Source: Pyramidobacter sp. C12-8 (GTDB taxonomy: Bacteria; Synergistota; Synergistia; Synergistales; Dethiosulfovibrionaceae). From it: a stretch of DNA of 50,746 nucleotides. Positions within the stretch are counted from its first letter, which is position 1. Each line of letters opens with the position of its first letter. The position numbers and the translations under genes were made by a program. Positions 16,133 to 24,398 of this stretch are shown piece by piece. Below the pieces are notes generated by a model. That model did not search any database. It worked only from the letters and a program-made list of their open reading frames with translations, and was not told the DNA's origin. Location of the stretch: positions 1 to 50,746 of the forward strand of contig NZ_MUHX01000018.1 of the NCBI RefSeq assembly GCF_002007215.1, read 5' to 3'.

Positions 16133-17859
16133 ACGTCGTCATCGATGGCAAACACATTCAGGTTCCGGAAAGAACGACGATCCTCGACGCCGCCAAGAGC
16201 GCGGGGATCAGGATCCCCACGCTCTGCTTCCTCGCCGGCGTCAACGAGATCGGCGCCTGCCGCGTCTGCGTCGTCGAGGTGGAAGGGTACGAGCGGCTCT
16301 TCACGGCCTGCAACAATCCCGTTGAAGAGGGCATGGTCATCCACACCAACAGCAAAAAAGCCCGCGAGGCCCGCCGCGCCAACGTGCGCATGATCCTCTC
16401 CGAGCACGACGACCACTGCCCGACGTGCGTGCGCAGCGGCAACTGCGAGCTGCAGCGCATCGCCAACGAGCTCAACATCCATGACACGCCGTTTGAAAAG
16501 CATTACGTCGACCGGCGGACCAGTCCCGATTTTCCGCTCATCCGCGACTTTTCGCTCTGCATCAAGTGCATGCGCTGCGTGCAAGTCTGCGACAAGATCC
16601 AGCACGCCAACGTCTGGGACGTGGTCAACACCGGGGCCAAGACCACCGTCGACGTGGCCCGCGTCTATCGTCTCGAAGACGCCGACTGCGCCCTGTGCGG
16701 CCAGTGCATCACTCATTGTCCCGTGGGCGCGCTGCACGAACGCGACGACACGCAGAAAGTGCTCGACGCCATCGACGATCCCGAAAAGATCGTGCTCGTC
16801 CAGATCGCTCCGGCCATCCGCACCGCCTGGGGCGAGGAGTTCGGCATGAAGCCCGAGGAGGCCACCGTCACGCGTCTGGCCGCGGCGCTGCGCCTCGTCG
16901 GCTTCGACTACGTGTTCGACACCGACTTCTCCGCCGACCTCACGATCATGGAGGAAGGCAGCGAGTTCGTAGAGCGTCTCAAGCACCGCGACCGCGAGAA
17001 GTTCCCGATGTTCACCTCCTGCTGCCCGGGCTGGATCCGTTTCGTCAAGAGCCACTGGCCGCAGTACGTCGACCAGCTGTCGTCGGCCAAGTCGCCGCAG
17101 CAAATGTTCGGCGCCATCGCCAAGAGCTGGTACGCGCAGACGCTCGGCGTCGATCCGTCCAGGATCTTCTCCGTCTCCATCATGCCCTGTCTGGCCAAAA
17201 AGGCCGAGTGCGCGCTGCCCGGCATGGACGACGCCGGCGCGGGACAGGACGTGGACGTGGCGCTGACCACGCGCGAAGTGTCGCGCCTGATCCGCTCGCT
17301 GCAGATCCAGCCGCAGGACCTCGAAGACGAAGCGCTCGACATGCCGCTCGGCGTCGGCAGCGGCGCGGGCGCGATCTTCGGCGCCACCGGCGGCGTCATG
17401 GAGGCGGCGCTGCGCAGCGCCTTCTTCCTCGTCACCGGCAAAAACCCCGAACCCGACGCCTTCAAATCGGTGCGCGGCATGGACGGCTGGAAAGAGGCCG
17501 AGTTCGACATCGCCGGCGCGTCGCTCAAGGTCGCCGTCGTCAACGGCCTCGGCAACGCCGACAAATTGCTGGCCGCGCTCGACCGCGGCGACGTGCGCTA
17601 CGATTTCGTCGAGGTCATGGCCTGCCCCGGCGGCTGCGTCGGCGGCGGCGGGCAGCCCATCCACGACCGCGTGGAAATGGCCCCGAAACGCGCCCCCACG
17701 CTCTACGACATCGACCGCGGCATGGCGCTGCGCTTTTCGCACGAGAACCCGTCCGTCCTCGAGTGCTACAAACAGTTCCTCGGCGCGCCGCTGTCGGAAA
17801 AGGCGCATCATCTGCTCCACACGACGTACCACGGCTGGAAGATGCCCGGCGAAAAGTAG
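16126..17859 (+). CDS. [FeFe]-hydrogenase catalytic subunit with NuoG-like N-terminus
   Basis: A 577-residue enzyme for proton reduction or H2 oxidation. The order is: 2Fe-2S ferredoxin domain (residues 1-75, CFLAGVNEIGACRVC); His/Cys-ligated 4Fe-4S motif (HDDHCPTCVRSGNC, about 90-104); two 4Fe-4S clusters (CIKCMRCVQVC near 145, CALCGQCITHCP near 188). The H-cluster domain has all three signatures: TSCCPGW (about 297), MPCLAKKAEC (about 352) and MACPGGCVGGGGQP (about 497). A C-terminal small-subunit-like segment completes it. All ligands look intact. The start is ATG 16126, overlapping the upstream stop. Maturases HydE, HydF and HydG are not in this window. Confidence 0.95.
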   Translation: MVNVVIDGKHIQVPERTTILDAAKSAGIRIPTLCFLAGVNEIGACRVCVVEVEGYERLFTACNNPVEEGMVIHTNSKKAREARRANVRMILSEHDDHCPTCVRSGNCELQRIANELNIHDTPFEKHYVDRRTSPDFPLIRDFSLCIKCMRCVQVCDKIQHANVWDVVNTGAKTTVDVARVYRLEDADCALCGQCITHCPVGALHERDDTQKVLDAIDDPEKIVLVQIAPAIRTAWGEEFGMKPEEATVTRLAAALRLVGFDYVFDTDFSADLTIMEEGSEFVERLKHRDREKFPMFTSCCPGWIRFVKSHWPQYVDQLSSAKSPQQMFGAIAKSWYAQTLGVDPSRIFSVSIMPCLAKKAECALPGMDDAGAGQDVDVALTTREVSRLIRSLQIQPQDLEDEALDMPLGVGSGAGAIFGATGGVMEAALRSAFFLVTGKNPEPDAFKSVRGMDGWKEAEFDIAGASLKVAVVNGLGNADKLLAALDRGDVRYDFVEVMACPGGCVGGGGQPIHDRVEMAPKRAPTLYDIDRGMALRFSHENPSVLECYKQFLGAPLSEKAHHLLHTTYHGWKMPGEK

Positions 17860-17880
17860 CGGGCCGCTTCGCGCCGCGAC

Positions 17881-17977
17881 AAAAAAGTTCCGCCCCGTTC
17901 GCCCGGGGCGGAACTTTTTTTGCGCGCCCCGCAAAGGCCGAGAGGCGCCGCTCTTTCCAGTGGACAGGGCGGCGCCT
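17881..17977 (+). terminator. Tandem terminator hairpins after the hydrogenase
   Basis: The first hairpin, AAAAAGTTCCGCCCC with GGGGCGGAACTTTTTTT (17882-17921), is a classical bidirectional-looking terminator. A second inverted repeat, AGGCGCCGC (17943-17951) with GCGGCGCCT (17969-17977), follows and ends in TTTGTTG. Confidence 0.8.
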
Positions 17978-18033
17978 TTGTTGTATCTTTGGCGATATGA
18001 CCTTTTTTCCGCGGCGCGAAAGGAGCGGTGGAC

Positions 18034-18873
18034 GTGAACGAACGGAGCGATTTTTTCAAAGCCGTCGACTTCGGCGACGGCATCCTGCGCCTCGAGGGCA
18101 GCGGCAGCGTCTATTGTTATCTTGTCGAGGGGCGCCAGGGCGCGTTGCTGATCGACACGATGACCGGCCTCGGCAATCTGCGCGCCTTCGTGAAAAAACT
18201 GACCCGCCTGCCTCTGACCGTCGTATGTACGCACGGTCACTTCGACCATATCGGCGGCGCGCTCGACTTCGAAGAAGCCTGGATCCCGGCGCGCGACGCC
18301 GGCATGATCGCCGAGCAGAACGCCGTGGAACGCAAATTCCAGTTCGAAAGCCGTCTTTGCTCGCTGCGCAGGGTCCCCCTGCAGTTCACGCGGGACGACT
18401 TCACGCCGCCTCATCCCATCAAGTGGCGGCCGCTGTACGACGGCGGACGCTTCGACCTCGGCCGCCGCATCGTCACCGCCGTCGACGTCCCCGGGCACAC
18501 GCGCGGCTCCATGGGGTTCCTCGACTCCAAGACGGGCATTTTCTTCTCCGGCGACGCGGGCAGCCACAGCACCTTTCTGTTTCTCGACTGCTCCGCCACG
18601 GCCGCGGCCTGTCTGAGAGGGCTGCAGCGCCTCAAACGCATGCGCGAGTGCCAGATCAGCCAGTGGTACAACTTCCACAACTACACGGAGATGCCGGCTT
18701 CGATCCTCGACGAGCTGATTCAGGGCTGCCGGGACGCGCTCGCCGGCAACGCGAGCGGTCCCGCCTTTCGCGGCAACGACGACTGCCGCTTCGTCTATCC
18801 TGTCGACGCCAAGTGGAAAAGGCTGGACGGCGGTTTCGGCAATCTGATCGTCTCGCTCCGCCGCCTGCGCTGA
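18034..18873 (+). CDS. MBL-fold metallo-hydrolase
   Basis: A 279-residue metallo-beta-lactamase-fold hydrolase. The metal-binding motif THGHFDHIGG (about residues 66-75) has His-x-His-x-Asp-His. A second His lies in VDVPGHTRGSMG (about 150-161), and the ligand Asp is in FFSGDAG (about 168-174). The GTG at 18034 is preferred because AGGAG is 8 bases upstream; an in-frame GTG at 18028 is too close to it. It lies just before the PLP enzyme on the same strand. The substrate is unknown; thioester and lactone hydrolases share this fold. Confidence 0.85.
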   Translation: MNERSDFFKAVDFGDGILRLEGSGSVYCYLVEGRQGALLIDTMTGLGNLRAFVKKLTRLPLTVVCTHGHFDHIGGALDFEEAWIPARDAGMIAEQNAVERKFQFESRLCSLRRVPLQFTRDDFTPPHPIKWRPLYDGGRFDLGRRIVTAVDVPGHTRGSMGFLDSKTGIFFSGDAGSHSTFLFLDCSATAAACLRGLQRLKRMRECQISQWYNFHNYTEMPASILDELIQGCRDALAGNASGPAFRGNDDCRFVYPVDAKWKRLDGGFGNLIVSLRRLR

Positions 18874-18997
18874 AAGCCTTACAGGGCAGCCGCTTGTGAA
18901 GAACAATTTTACAGATCCGGAATTCTGGCATAAAATCAAACTGCACTCCGGCAGTTTCGCGATCACAATCTCACCGACAGAAAAGGGGCGTTTTTCC

Positions 18998-20182
18998 ATG
19001 GAACGGAAACCAAGCGTCAATACGCTGGCGGTCCACGCCGGCGCGCGCAGGGACGATGCTTTCGGCGCGATCAACACGCCAGTCTACATGACCTCCAACT
19101 ACCGCATCCCCACCGACGGCACGCCCGTCGACTGGAGCGGCATCAACAGCAACATCTACCAGCGCAACCGCAACGTCAACCAGATGGTGCTGCAGGACCG
19201 GCTCTGCGCCCTCACCGGCGCCGAGGACGGCGCGGTGTTCGCCAGCGGCGTGGCGGCGCTGATGAGCGTGTTCACCACGTTCCTCAACTCGGGCGATCAC
19301 GCGGTCATTTCCGAGGTCTGCTACAGCGCCACGAACCTGCAGTTCCGCGAGTTTTTGCCGAAAAAGTACGGCATCCAGGTGACCTTCGTCGACATCACCG
19401 ACGCGGAGGCGGTGCGCCGCGCCGTGCGCCCCAACACGAAGCTGATCCACGCCGAAACGCCCGGCAACCCGACCACGGGCATCGCCGACCTCGACGCGCT
19501 GGCGCGGATCGCCCGCGAGGCGGGGGCGCTGCTCTCCGTCGACGCCACGTTCGCCGGGCCGCTCTGCCTGCGCCCGCTCGAACACGGGGCCGACCTCGAA
19601 ATCCACAGCATGACCAAGTACATCAACGGCCACGGCGATTCGCTCGGCGGCTGCGTGCTGGGCAGCCGCGGGCTGCTGACGAAGATCAAGGAAGAGGCCA
19701 TGGTCAACTACGGCGGCATCCTCAGCCCGTTCAACGCCTGGCTGGTGGCGCGCGGCCTGGCGACGGTGCCGCTGCGCATGGCCCAGCACTGCCGCGCCGC
19801 GCAGGCCGTAGCGGAATTCCTCGAACGGAGCCCGGCCGTGCGTTTCGTCTGGTACCCGGGGCTGGCGAGCCACCCGCAGCACGAACTGGCCAAGCGCCTC
19901 ATGCACGGCCAGTACTCGGGCATGATCTCGTTCGACATCAACGGCGACGAGAAGGTCCACCAGAAGTTCCTCGACAGCCTGCGGCTGATCACGCACGCCG
20001 TGTCGCTCGGCGACATCGAAAGTCTGATCGTCTACTACGACAAGAACAGCGACAAGCTGCCCCACTATCCGCCCGTCTACCGCGAAGGCTTCTTCCGCTT
20101 CAGCGTCGGCCTCGAAGACCCCGACGACCTGACCGCCGACTTGCAGCAGGCGCTCGAGGCCAGCGGCGCGCCGAAAGCGTAG
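18998..20182 (+). CDS. Methionine/cystathionine gamma-lyase-like PLP enzyme
   Basis: A 394-residue enzyme of the Cys/Met-metabolism PLP family. The Schiff-base Lys is in HSMTKYINGHGDSLGG (near residue 206). A substrate/PLP-binding block is AETPGNPTTGIADLDA (about 150-165). The ATG at 18998 follows AAAAGGGG; the frame is open for 102 bases upstream without another good site. Family members catalyse gamma-elimination of methionine, cystathionine or homocysteine, or gamma-replacement. The neighbouring YfcC carrier favours a catabolic role (sulfur amino acid to 2-oxo acid, ammonia and thiol), by inference. Confidence 0.82.
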   Translation: MERKPSVNTLAVHAGARRDDAFGAINTPVYMTSNYRIPTDGTPVDWSGINSNIYQRNRNVNQMVLQDRLCALTGAEDGAVFASGVAALMSVFTTFLNSGDHAVISEVCYSATNLQFREFLPKKYGIQVTFVDITDAEAVRRAVRPNTKLIHAETPGNPTTGIADLDALARIAREAGALLSVDATFAGPLCLRPLEHGADLEIHSMTKYINGHGDSLGGCVLGSRGLLTKIKEEAMVNYGGILSPFNAWLVARGLATVPLRMAQHCRAAQAVAEFLERSPAVRFVWYPGLASHPQHELAKRLMHGQYSGMISFDINGDEKVHQKFLDSLRLITHAVSLGDIESLIVYYDKNSDKLPHYPPVYREGFFRFSVGLEDPDDLTADLQQALEASGAPKA

Positions 20183-20258
20183 TTCGCGCGGGACGGAAAG
20201 GACTGGCGGGCCGCGGCAAAAGCGCGCCTTCAAAAACGTTTTCGAGGAGGCTTTCATC

Positions 20259-21680
20259 ATGAGCGAACCAACCGCCCAAGCGGCGGCAAAAAGAAAACTG
20301 CACATGCCCGACACCTGGCTGGTCGTCTTCGCCATCGTCGCGGTCATGGCCGCGCTGTCCTGGGTGATCCCGTCGGGCAGCTTCGACTACCAGAAGGTCG
20401 ACGTCAACGGCACGATGCGCAGCGTCGCCGTCGCCGGATCGTACCACGCCATCCCCAAGGCGCAGACGAAGCCCACCGGTTTCATCGGCCTGTTCGCCTC
20501 GCTTTATCAGGGCTGCTACGAGGCCGCCGACATCATCTTCGTCATCCTCACCTGCGCGGCCACGTTCGGCGTCATGGTCAAGACCGGAGCCTTCCACGCC
20601 GGCATCGGCAAGGTCATGAAAAAGGTCGGCCGCCGCGAAAAGCTGCTCATCCCCATCCTCATGATCCTCTTCGGCCTGGGCGGTTCGGTCTTCGGCATGC
20701 TCAGCGAGTTTTACGGCTTCTACCCGCTGATCGTCGGCCTCGGCGTCGCCATCGGCTACGACGCGATGACGGGATTTGCCATCCTCGCCCTCGGCGAGTA
20801 CGTGGGCTTCATGGCCGCGACGCTGAATCCTTATTCGGTCGCCGTCGCCCAATCCATCGCCGGCGTGCCGCTCTACTCCGGCGTCGTCTACCGCGCCGTC
20901 TGCTTCGTCGTGTTCATGGGCCTCTGCATCGCCTACGTGATGCGCTACGCCGCGAAAGTGAAAAGATCGCCGCAGGCGTCGGTGATGTACGGCGAACCCT
21001 GCCTCCATTCCTTCGACCGCGGCGAGCTCGACCAATACGACTTCACCCGGCGGCACGGGCTGATCCTGCTCGACGTGCTCGTCACGCTGGCCGTGCTGAT
21101 GATCGGCCTGACGCAATGGGGCTGGGGCTACAAAGAGCTCTGCGGGCTGTTCATCGTCATGTCGGTCGCGGCGGCGCTGATCTCCGGCTGGAACCCCAAC
21201 ACGTACTGCGCCGAAATGCTGACGGGCGCCAAGGGCGTGCTCTGGGGCTGCATCCTCACCGGTCTGGCCAAGAGCATCGTCGTGATCATGAAGGACGCCC
21301 AAATCATGGACACGATCATCAACGCGCTCGCCAATCTGCTCAAAAACGCGCCCTCGCCCATCTCCGCGCAGCTGATGTTCGTCGTGCAGACGGTCATCAA
21401 CTTCCTCGTGCCTTCGGCTTCCGGCCAGGCGGCCGTGACCATGCCGATCATGGCGCCGCTGGCCGACGCGCTGGGCGTCAGCCGTCAGGTGGCCTGCCTG
21501 GCCTATCAGTTCGGCGACGGCCTCTCCAACATCCTCTGGCCGACCTGCGGCATCGTCATCATCTGCGGCCTCGCCGACATCCGTTACGACCTGTGGCTGA
21601 AATGGTTCGCCAAGCTGTTTGCCATGCTCTTCGCCGCGCAGATGATCATGATCGAGATCGCCGTGCTGATGGGCTGGTAG
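20259..21680 (+). CDS. YfcC family basic/C4-type carrier, probable amino acid permease
   Basis: A 473-residue integral membrane protein with about twelve hydrophobic segments. It starts with MPDTWLVVFAIVAVMAALSWVIPSGSF, typical of the YfcC / anaerobic C4-dicarboxylate carrier-like family. A conserved late block is FLVPSASGQAAVTMPIMAPL (about residues 384-403). GAGGAGG lies 9 bases before the ATG. It is 76 bases downstream of the gamma-lyase gene, so the two are probably cotranscribed. The family includes carriers of arginine/ornithine and unknown substrates; import of the lyase substrate is an inference. Confidence 0.82.
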   Translation: MSEPTAQAAAKRKLHMPDTWLVVFAIVAVMAALSWVIPSGSFDYQKVDVNGTMRSVAVAGSYHAIPKAQTKPTGFIGLFASLYQGCYEAADIIFVILTCAATFGVMVKTGAFHAGIGKVMKKVGRREKLLIPILMILFGLGGSVFGMLSEFYGFYPLIVGLGVAIGYDAMTGFAILALGEYVGFMAATLNPYSVAVAQSIAGVPLYSGVVYRAVCFVVFMGLCIAYVMRYAAKVKRSPQASVMYGEPCLHSFDRGELDQYDFTRRHGLILLDVLVTLAVLMIGLTQWGWGYKELCGLFIVMSVAAALISGWNPNTYCAEMLTGAKGVLWGCILTGLAKSIVVIMKDAQIMDTIINALANLLKNAPSPISAQLMFVVQTVINFLVPSASGQAAVTMPIMAPLADALGVSRQVACLAYQFGDGLSNILWPTCGIVIICGLADIRYDLWLKWFAKLFAMLFAAQMIMIEIAVLMGW

Positions 21681-21742
21681 CGCAAACGCCGCCGCGGAGA
21701 AACGGCGAAAGGCGAAAAAACGCTACAACCAGAAAATAACGC

Positions 21743-21777
21743 AACGCCCGGCAGCTGATGAGCTGCCGGGCGTTTTT
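21743..21777. terminator. Terminator between convergent YfcC-type carrier and nhaC genes
   Basis: ACGCCCGGCAGCT and AGCTGCCGGGCGT form a perfect stem around a GATG loop, followed by TTTTT (21772-21776) on the plus strand. Confidence 0.85.
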
Positions 21778-21780
21778 CAG

Positions 21781-21808
21781 CGGCGATGTTCCACGTGGAA
21801 CATCGCCG
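21781..21808. other. parS-like ParB-binding palindrome (28-bp perfect)
   Basis: The 16-bp core TGTTCCACGTGGAACA (21787-21802) is extended by CGGCGA/TCGCCG to a perfect 28-bp palindrome. It lies between the YfcC terminator and the 3' end of nhaC, with no T run, so it is unlikely to be a terminator. Confidence 0.75.
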
Positions 21809-21850
21809 TTCCGCTCATTTTTTCAGACAACGCGCGCGAAACCTCTCGCG

Positions 21851-23305
21851 TCAAACCTCCTTTTTCAAACTGACCTCCGGCTCGCGGGGGATGCTGAACA
21901 GCGGGATGAAGCGGTCCCAGCCGGTGATCGTCAGGACCAGCATCGAGATCACGGCGATCCAGGCGAAATAGTTGTGCGTGATCACGCCCATCACCGTCAG
22001 CGTGTCGGCCGCCAGCGGATACACCGACATGGCGATGCCCATGAAGAAGCCCATGTAGGCGTGCCACGGGATCAGCTGCGACCCGAGCACGGCCATGGCG
22101 TCGGAATACGTGGCGTTGCGCAGCGCCAGACGGTACATGGCCTTCTCGTCGCCCCGCACCGATTTCTCCGTGAGATTCTTGATGATCGGGCTGATCGTGA
22201 CGATCTGCGCCATCTCGTCGGCCATCGCCGCGTTGCCGATCAGGCACAGCAGCGCGTTGCAGAACATCAGCTGGCGCACCTTGGAGACGACCCTCAAGAT
22301 CATCGCGGCGATCGAATCGAACGCGTTCATCTTGCGCATGACGCCGCCGAAGGCGCCGACCCAGAGCATCATGGCGATCGACCAGCCGCCCGCGGCCGAC
22401 GCGCCGTCGTAAACCAGCTGCAGGAACTTGTCGATGTCGGTCACCGTGCCGGCCATCCAGCCGAAGATGCCGGAGAAAAGGATGCCCGCGCCGAGGCAGA
22501 TCAGAGTGCTGACGTTGCGTACGGCAAGAAGAAGCACGACCAGCAGCGGGATCACCATGTAATAGGGCACGCCCGCCTGGACCTGCTTCAGCAGCGTCAC
22601 CGCCGCGGGACGTTTGTCGGCCAGGACCGTCCACACGCCCTCGGGGATCTGCTGGATCGCCACGGCCGCCGAACCTTCCGTGTCGGGCAGTCCCATCGCC
22701 ACGGCCGCAAAGTAGAAGACCACGGCGCTGACGATCAGGCACAGCCCCGACCACACGCCCTGATAGCGCATGCGGTCGACCAGCTGCACATTCTGCATGC
22801 CGCAGCTGACCACCGTCGTGTCGGAGATCAGGCCGATATTGTCGCCGAAGCACGAGCCGCCGGCGATCGCGCCGACCGTCAGCACCACGCTGCCGCCGAC
22901 GATATGGTTCAGCCACAGGAAGATCGGCGCGCAGGCCGCGAACGTCCCCCACGACGTGCCCGTGGCGACGGACAGCACGCAGGTGACGAGGAATCCCACC
23001 ACCGCCACCAGCTTGGCCGTCAGCCCCAGCGACAGCGCCAGATTGATGATCGCGGCCGCCACGCCCGTGGCCATGAAACACTCGGCGACGGCGTAGGCCG
23101 CTTCCAGGATCAGGAACACGATCAGGAAGTTTTTCAGGTTGTCCAGCGCCGCGTCGAGCAGTTCGCTGAACTTGTAACGCTCCGTGACCATCGCCACGAG
23201 GCAGGCGCAGATGAAGGAAATCGGCGACGCCAGCAGGATGTCCATGCCGGAAAGCATCAGCCCGGCCATAACGCAGATCGGCAACAGCTTTACCAGTGCG
23301 ATCAT
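21851..23305 (-). CDS. nhaC: Na+/H+ antiporter NhaC family protein
   Basis: A 484-residue integral membrane transporter with about 11-13 hydrophobic segments. The NhaC-family block TGTSWGTFAACAPIF (about residues 114-128) and the GGSCFGDNIGLISDTTVVS stretch (about 148-166) carry the conserved Ser/Asp residues. It is read leftwards, convergent with the YfcC-type gene. The ribosome site (AAAGGGAGG) lies just upstream. NhaC homologues exchange Na+ for H+ or, in some branches, organic acids or amino acid-like solutes; the exact exchange here is not determined. Confidence 0.88.
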   Translation of the reverse strand: MIALVKLLPICVMAGLMLSGMDILLASPISFICACLVAMVTERYKFSELLDAALDNLKNFLIVFLILEAAYAVAECFMATGVAAAIINLALSLGLTAKLVAVVGFLVTCVLSVATGTSWGTFAACAPIFLWLNHIVGGSVVLTVGAIAGGSCFGDNIGLISDTTVVSCGMQNVQLVDRMRYQGVWSGLCLIVSAVVFYFAAVAMGLPDTEGSAAVAIQQIPEGVWTVLADKRPAAVTLLKQVQAGVPYYMVIPLLVVLLLAVRNVSTLICLGAGILFSGIFGWMAGTVTDIDKFLQLVYDGASAAGGWSIAMMLWVGAFGGVMRKMNAFDSIAAMILRVVSKVRQLMFCNALLCLIGNAAMADEMAQIVTISPIIKNLTEKSVRGDEKAMYRLALRNATYSDAMAVLGSQLIPWHAYMGFFMGIAMSVYPLAADTLTVMGVITHNYFAWIAVISMLVLTITGWDRFIPLFSIPREPEVSLKKEV

Positions 23306-23469
23306 ACAAAAAAACCTCCCTTTCGGATTCTTCGGCGGCTTCTCACGAAAAAAAGCGATTCACCAACGGGATCTTCTGCATTCTCCTCCCGGCGTGTCCT
23401 CTTCTCTCCTCTCTCCTCCCCAAAGTATCGCTGCATTTCATGAGCGCCGCGCCGATTAACAGTTTTTAA

Positions 23470-23498
23470 ATTATACAATACAGGATCTCCGAATTCAA
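23470..23498 (-). promoter_or_regulatory. Promoter for nhaC
   Basis: On the minus strand, TTGAAT (23493-23498), 17-base spacer, TATAAT (23470-23475). The leader to the start codon is about 160 bases and purine-rich (repeated GGAGAGA), with no recognised riboswitch. Confidence 0.6.
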
Positions 23499-23575
23499 GA
23501 GAACCCCTCGCCCTTTTCTCGGGGCTCCGGCCGCTCCGTCTCTCGGCCGGAGCCAGCGCCGTCCTTTCGTCCGCT

Positions 23576-24169
23576 TCAAGCGCGGGCGGATTCGTCGAGG
23601 CGCAGGCGCCGTTCCACGACGGCGCGGACGGCTTCGTAGTTTTCGGGCGTGCAGAACAGGTAGATCTTGTCGGCGGCGTTCGCTTTGACGACGATCAGCC
23701 GCTCCTTGGGATTGAATCTGGCAGAGCGCAGCGAGCTCCAGCTCAGGGAACGCCGCAGCGAGCCGCGAGCCAGCAGCGACGAGCCGGCGGCCGTGAAGCT
23801 GCGCGCGAACATAGAAAGGAACAGCCCCAGCCGGAAGAGCGCGCTCAGCCGCCTGCGCTGACGCTCCTGATTGGCCGCGTAAACGCCGCTTTCGTCGAGA
23901 CGGTATTCCACGTCGTAGCCGCCGCCGAAGACGGCGATCACGAAGAGCGCGCCGATCGCGAGAAAAAAGCCGACAAAATAAAAAGCATAGCGCGCTTCCC
24001 GCACGCCGTCGGCAAAGCCGAGCTTGCCCATCCAGAGCAGCAGCAGACCGAACGGAATTCCTATGACCGCCGCGATCTGCCGCGTCACGGGATTGTTGCG
24101 GAAAAAAGAGACGCGCGTTCTCCACTCAATGGGCTCCGCACCGGGAGCGCCGCTCTTTGGCGCCGTCAT
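23576..24169 (-). CDS. Hypothetical membrane protein with C-terminal soluble domain
   Basis: A 197-residue protein of no family I recognise. Two hydrophobic segments lie at about residues 30-48 (IAAVIGIPFGLLLLWMG) and 59-81. A mostly beta-predicted, Arg-rich C-terminal region follows, with SWSSLRSARFNPKERLIVVK (about 142-161), which resembles PH-like domains of small bacterial membrane proteins. The ATG at 24169 has GGAGG 7 bases upstream; the frame is open beyond it but without a better start. It lies between nhaC and the ankyrin gene, all read leftwards. Confidence 0.7.
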   Translation of the reverse strand: MTAPKSGAPGAEPIEWRTRVSFFRNNPVTRQIAAVIGIPFGLLLLWMGKLGFADGVREARYAFYFVGFFLAIGALFVIAVFGGGYDVEYRLDESGVYAANQERQRRRLSALFRLGLFLSMFARSFTAAGSSLLARGSLRRSLSWSSLRSARFNPKERLIVVKANAADKIYLFCTPENYEAVRAVVERRLRLDESARA

Positions 24170-24363
24170 GGAACATTCCTCCTTCGGGATGCGGGGCGTC
24201 GCGGCGCGCCCGTTCGGGCTCCGCCGCGCCGCCTGTTTCATTAACGAAAAGATCATGGCTGAAGCGTAGCGCCGCAAAGGGTGATCTTTTTTCGAACGTC
24301 TCATGCCAAAGCGTGATAGTGCGTTTTTGGCAAAAGCGAACGGCCTTTCGCCGTCGCGAGACG

Positions 24364-24391
24364 AAAAAGCGGCGGCCTCCCGCGGCCGCCG
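24364..24391 (-). terminator. Terminator of the ankyrin-repeat gene
   Basis: Read on the minus strand, GCGGCGGCC (from 24391) pairs with GGCCGCCGC (to 24369), followed by TTTTT at 24368-24364, eight bases after the stop codon. Confidence 0.75.
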
Positions 24392-24398
24392 CCTGGCG

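Noticed and set aside
16093-19077. Very long minus-strand open frame opposite the hydrogenase region, and similar ones at 775-2322, 3638-5410 and 6233-7966
   Set aside because: These are antisense to genes with clear family motifs, are rich in Arg/His/Gly/Ala, and are expected by chance in high-GC sequence.
21758-23443. 561-codon plus-strand frame across nhaC
   Set aside because: The minus strand encodes a clear NhaC protein with membrane segments; the plus frame is low-complexity His/Arg/Asp-rich shadow sequence.
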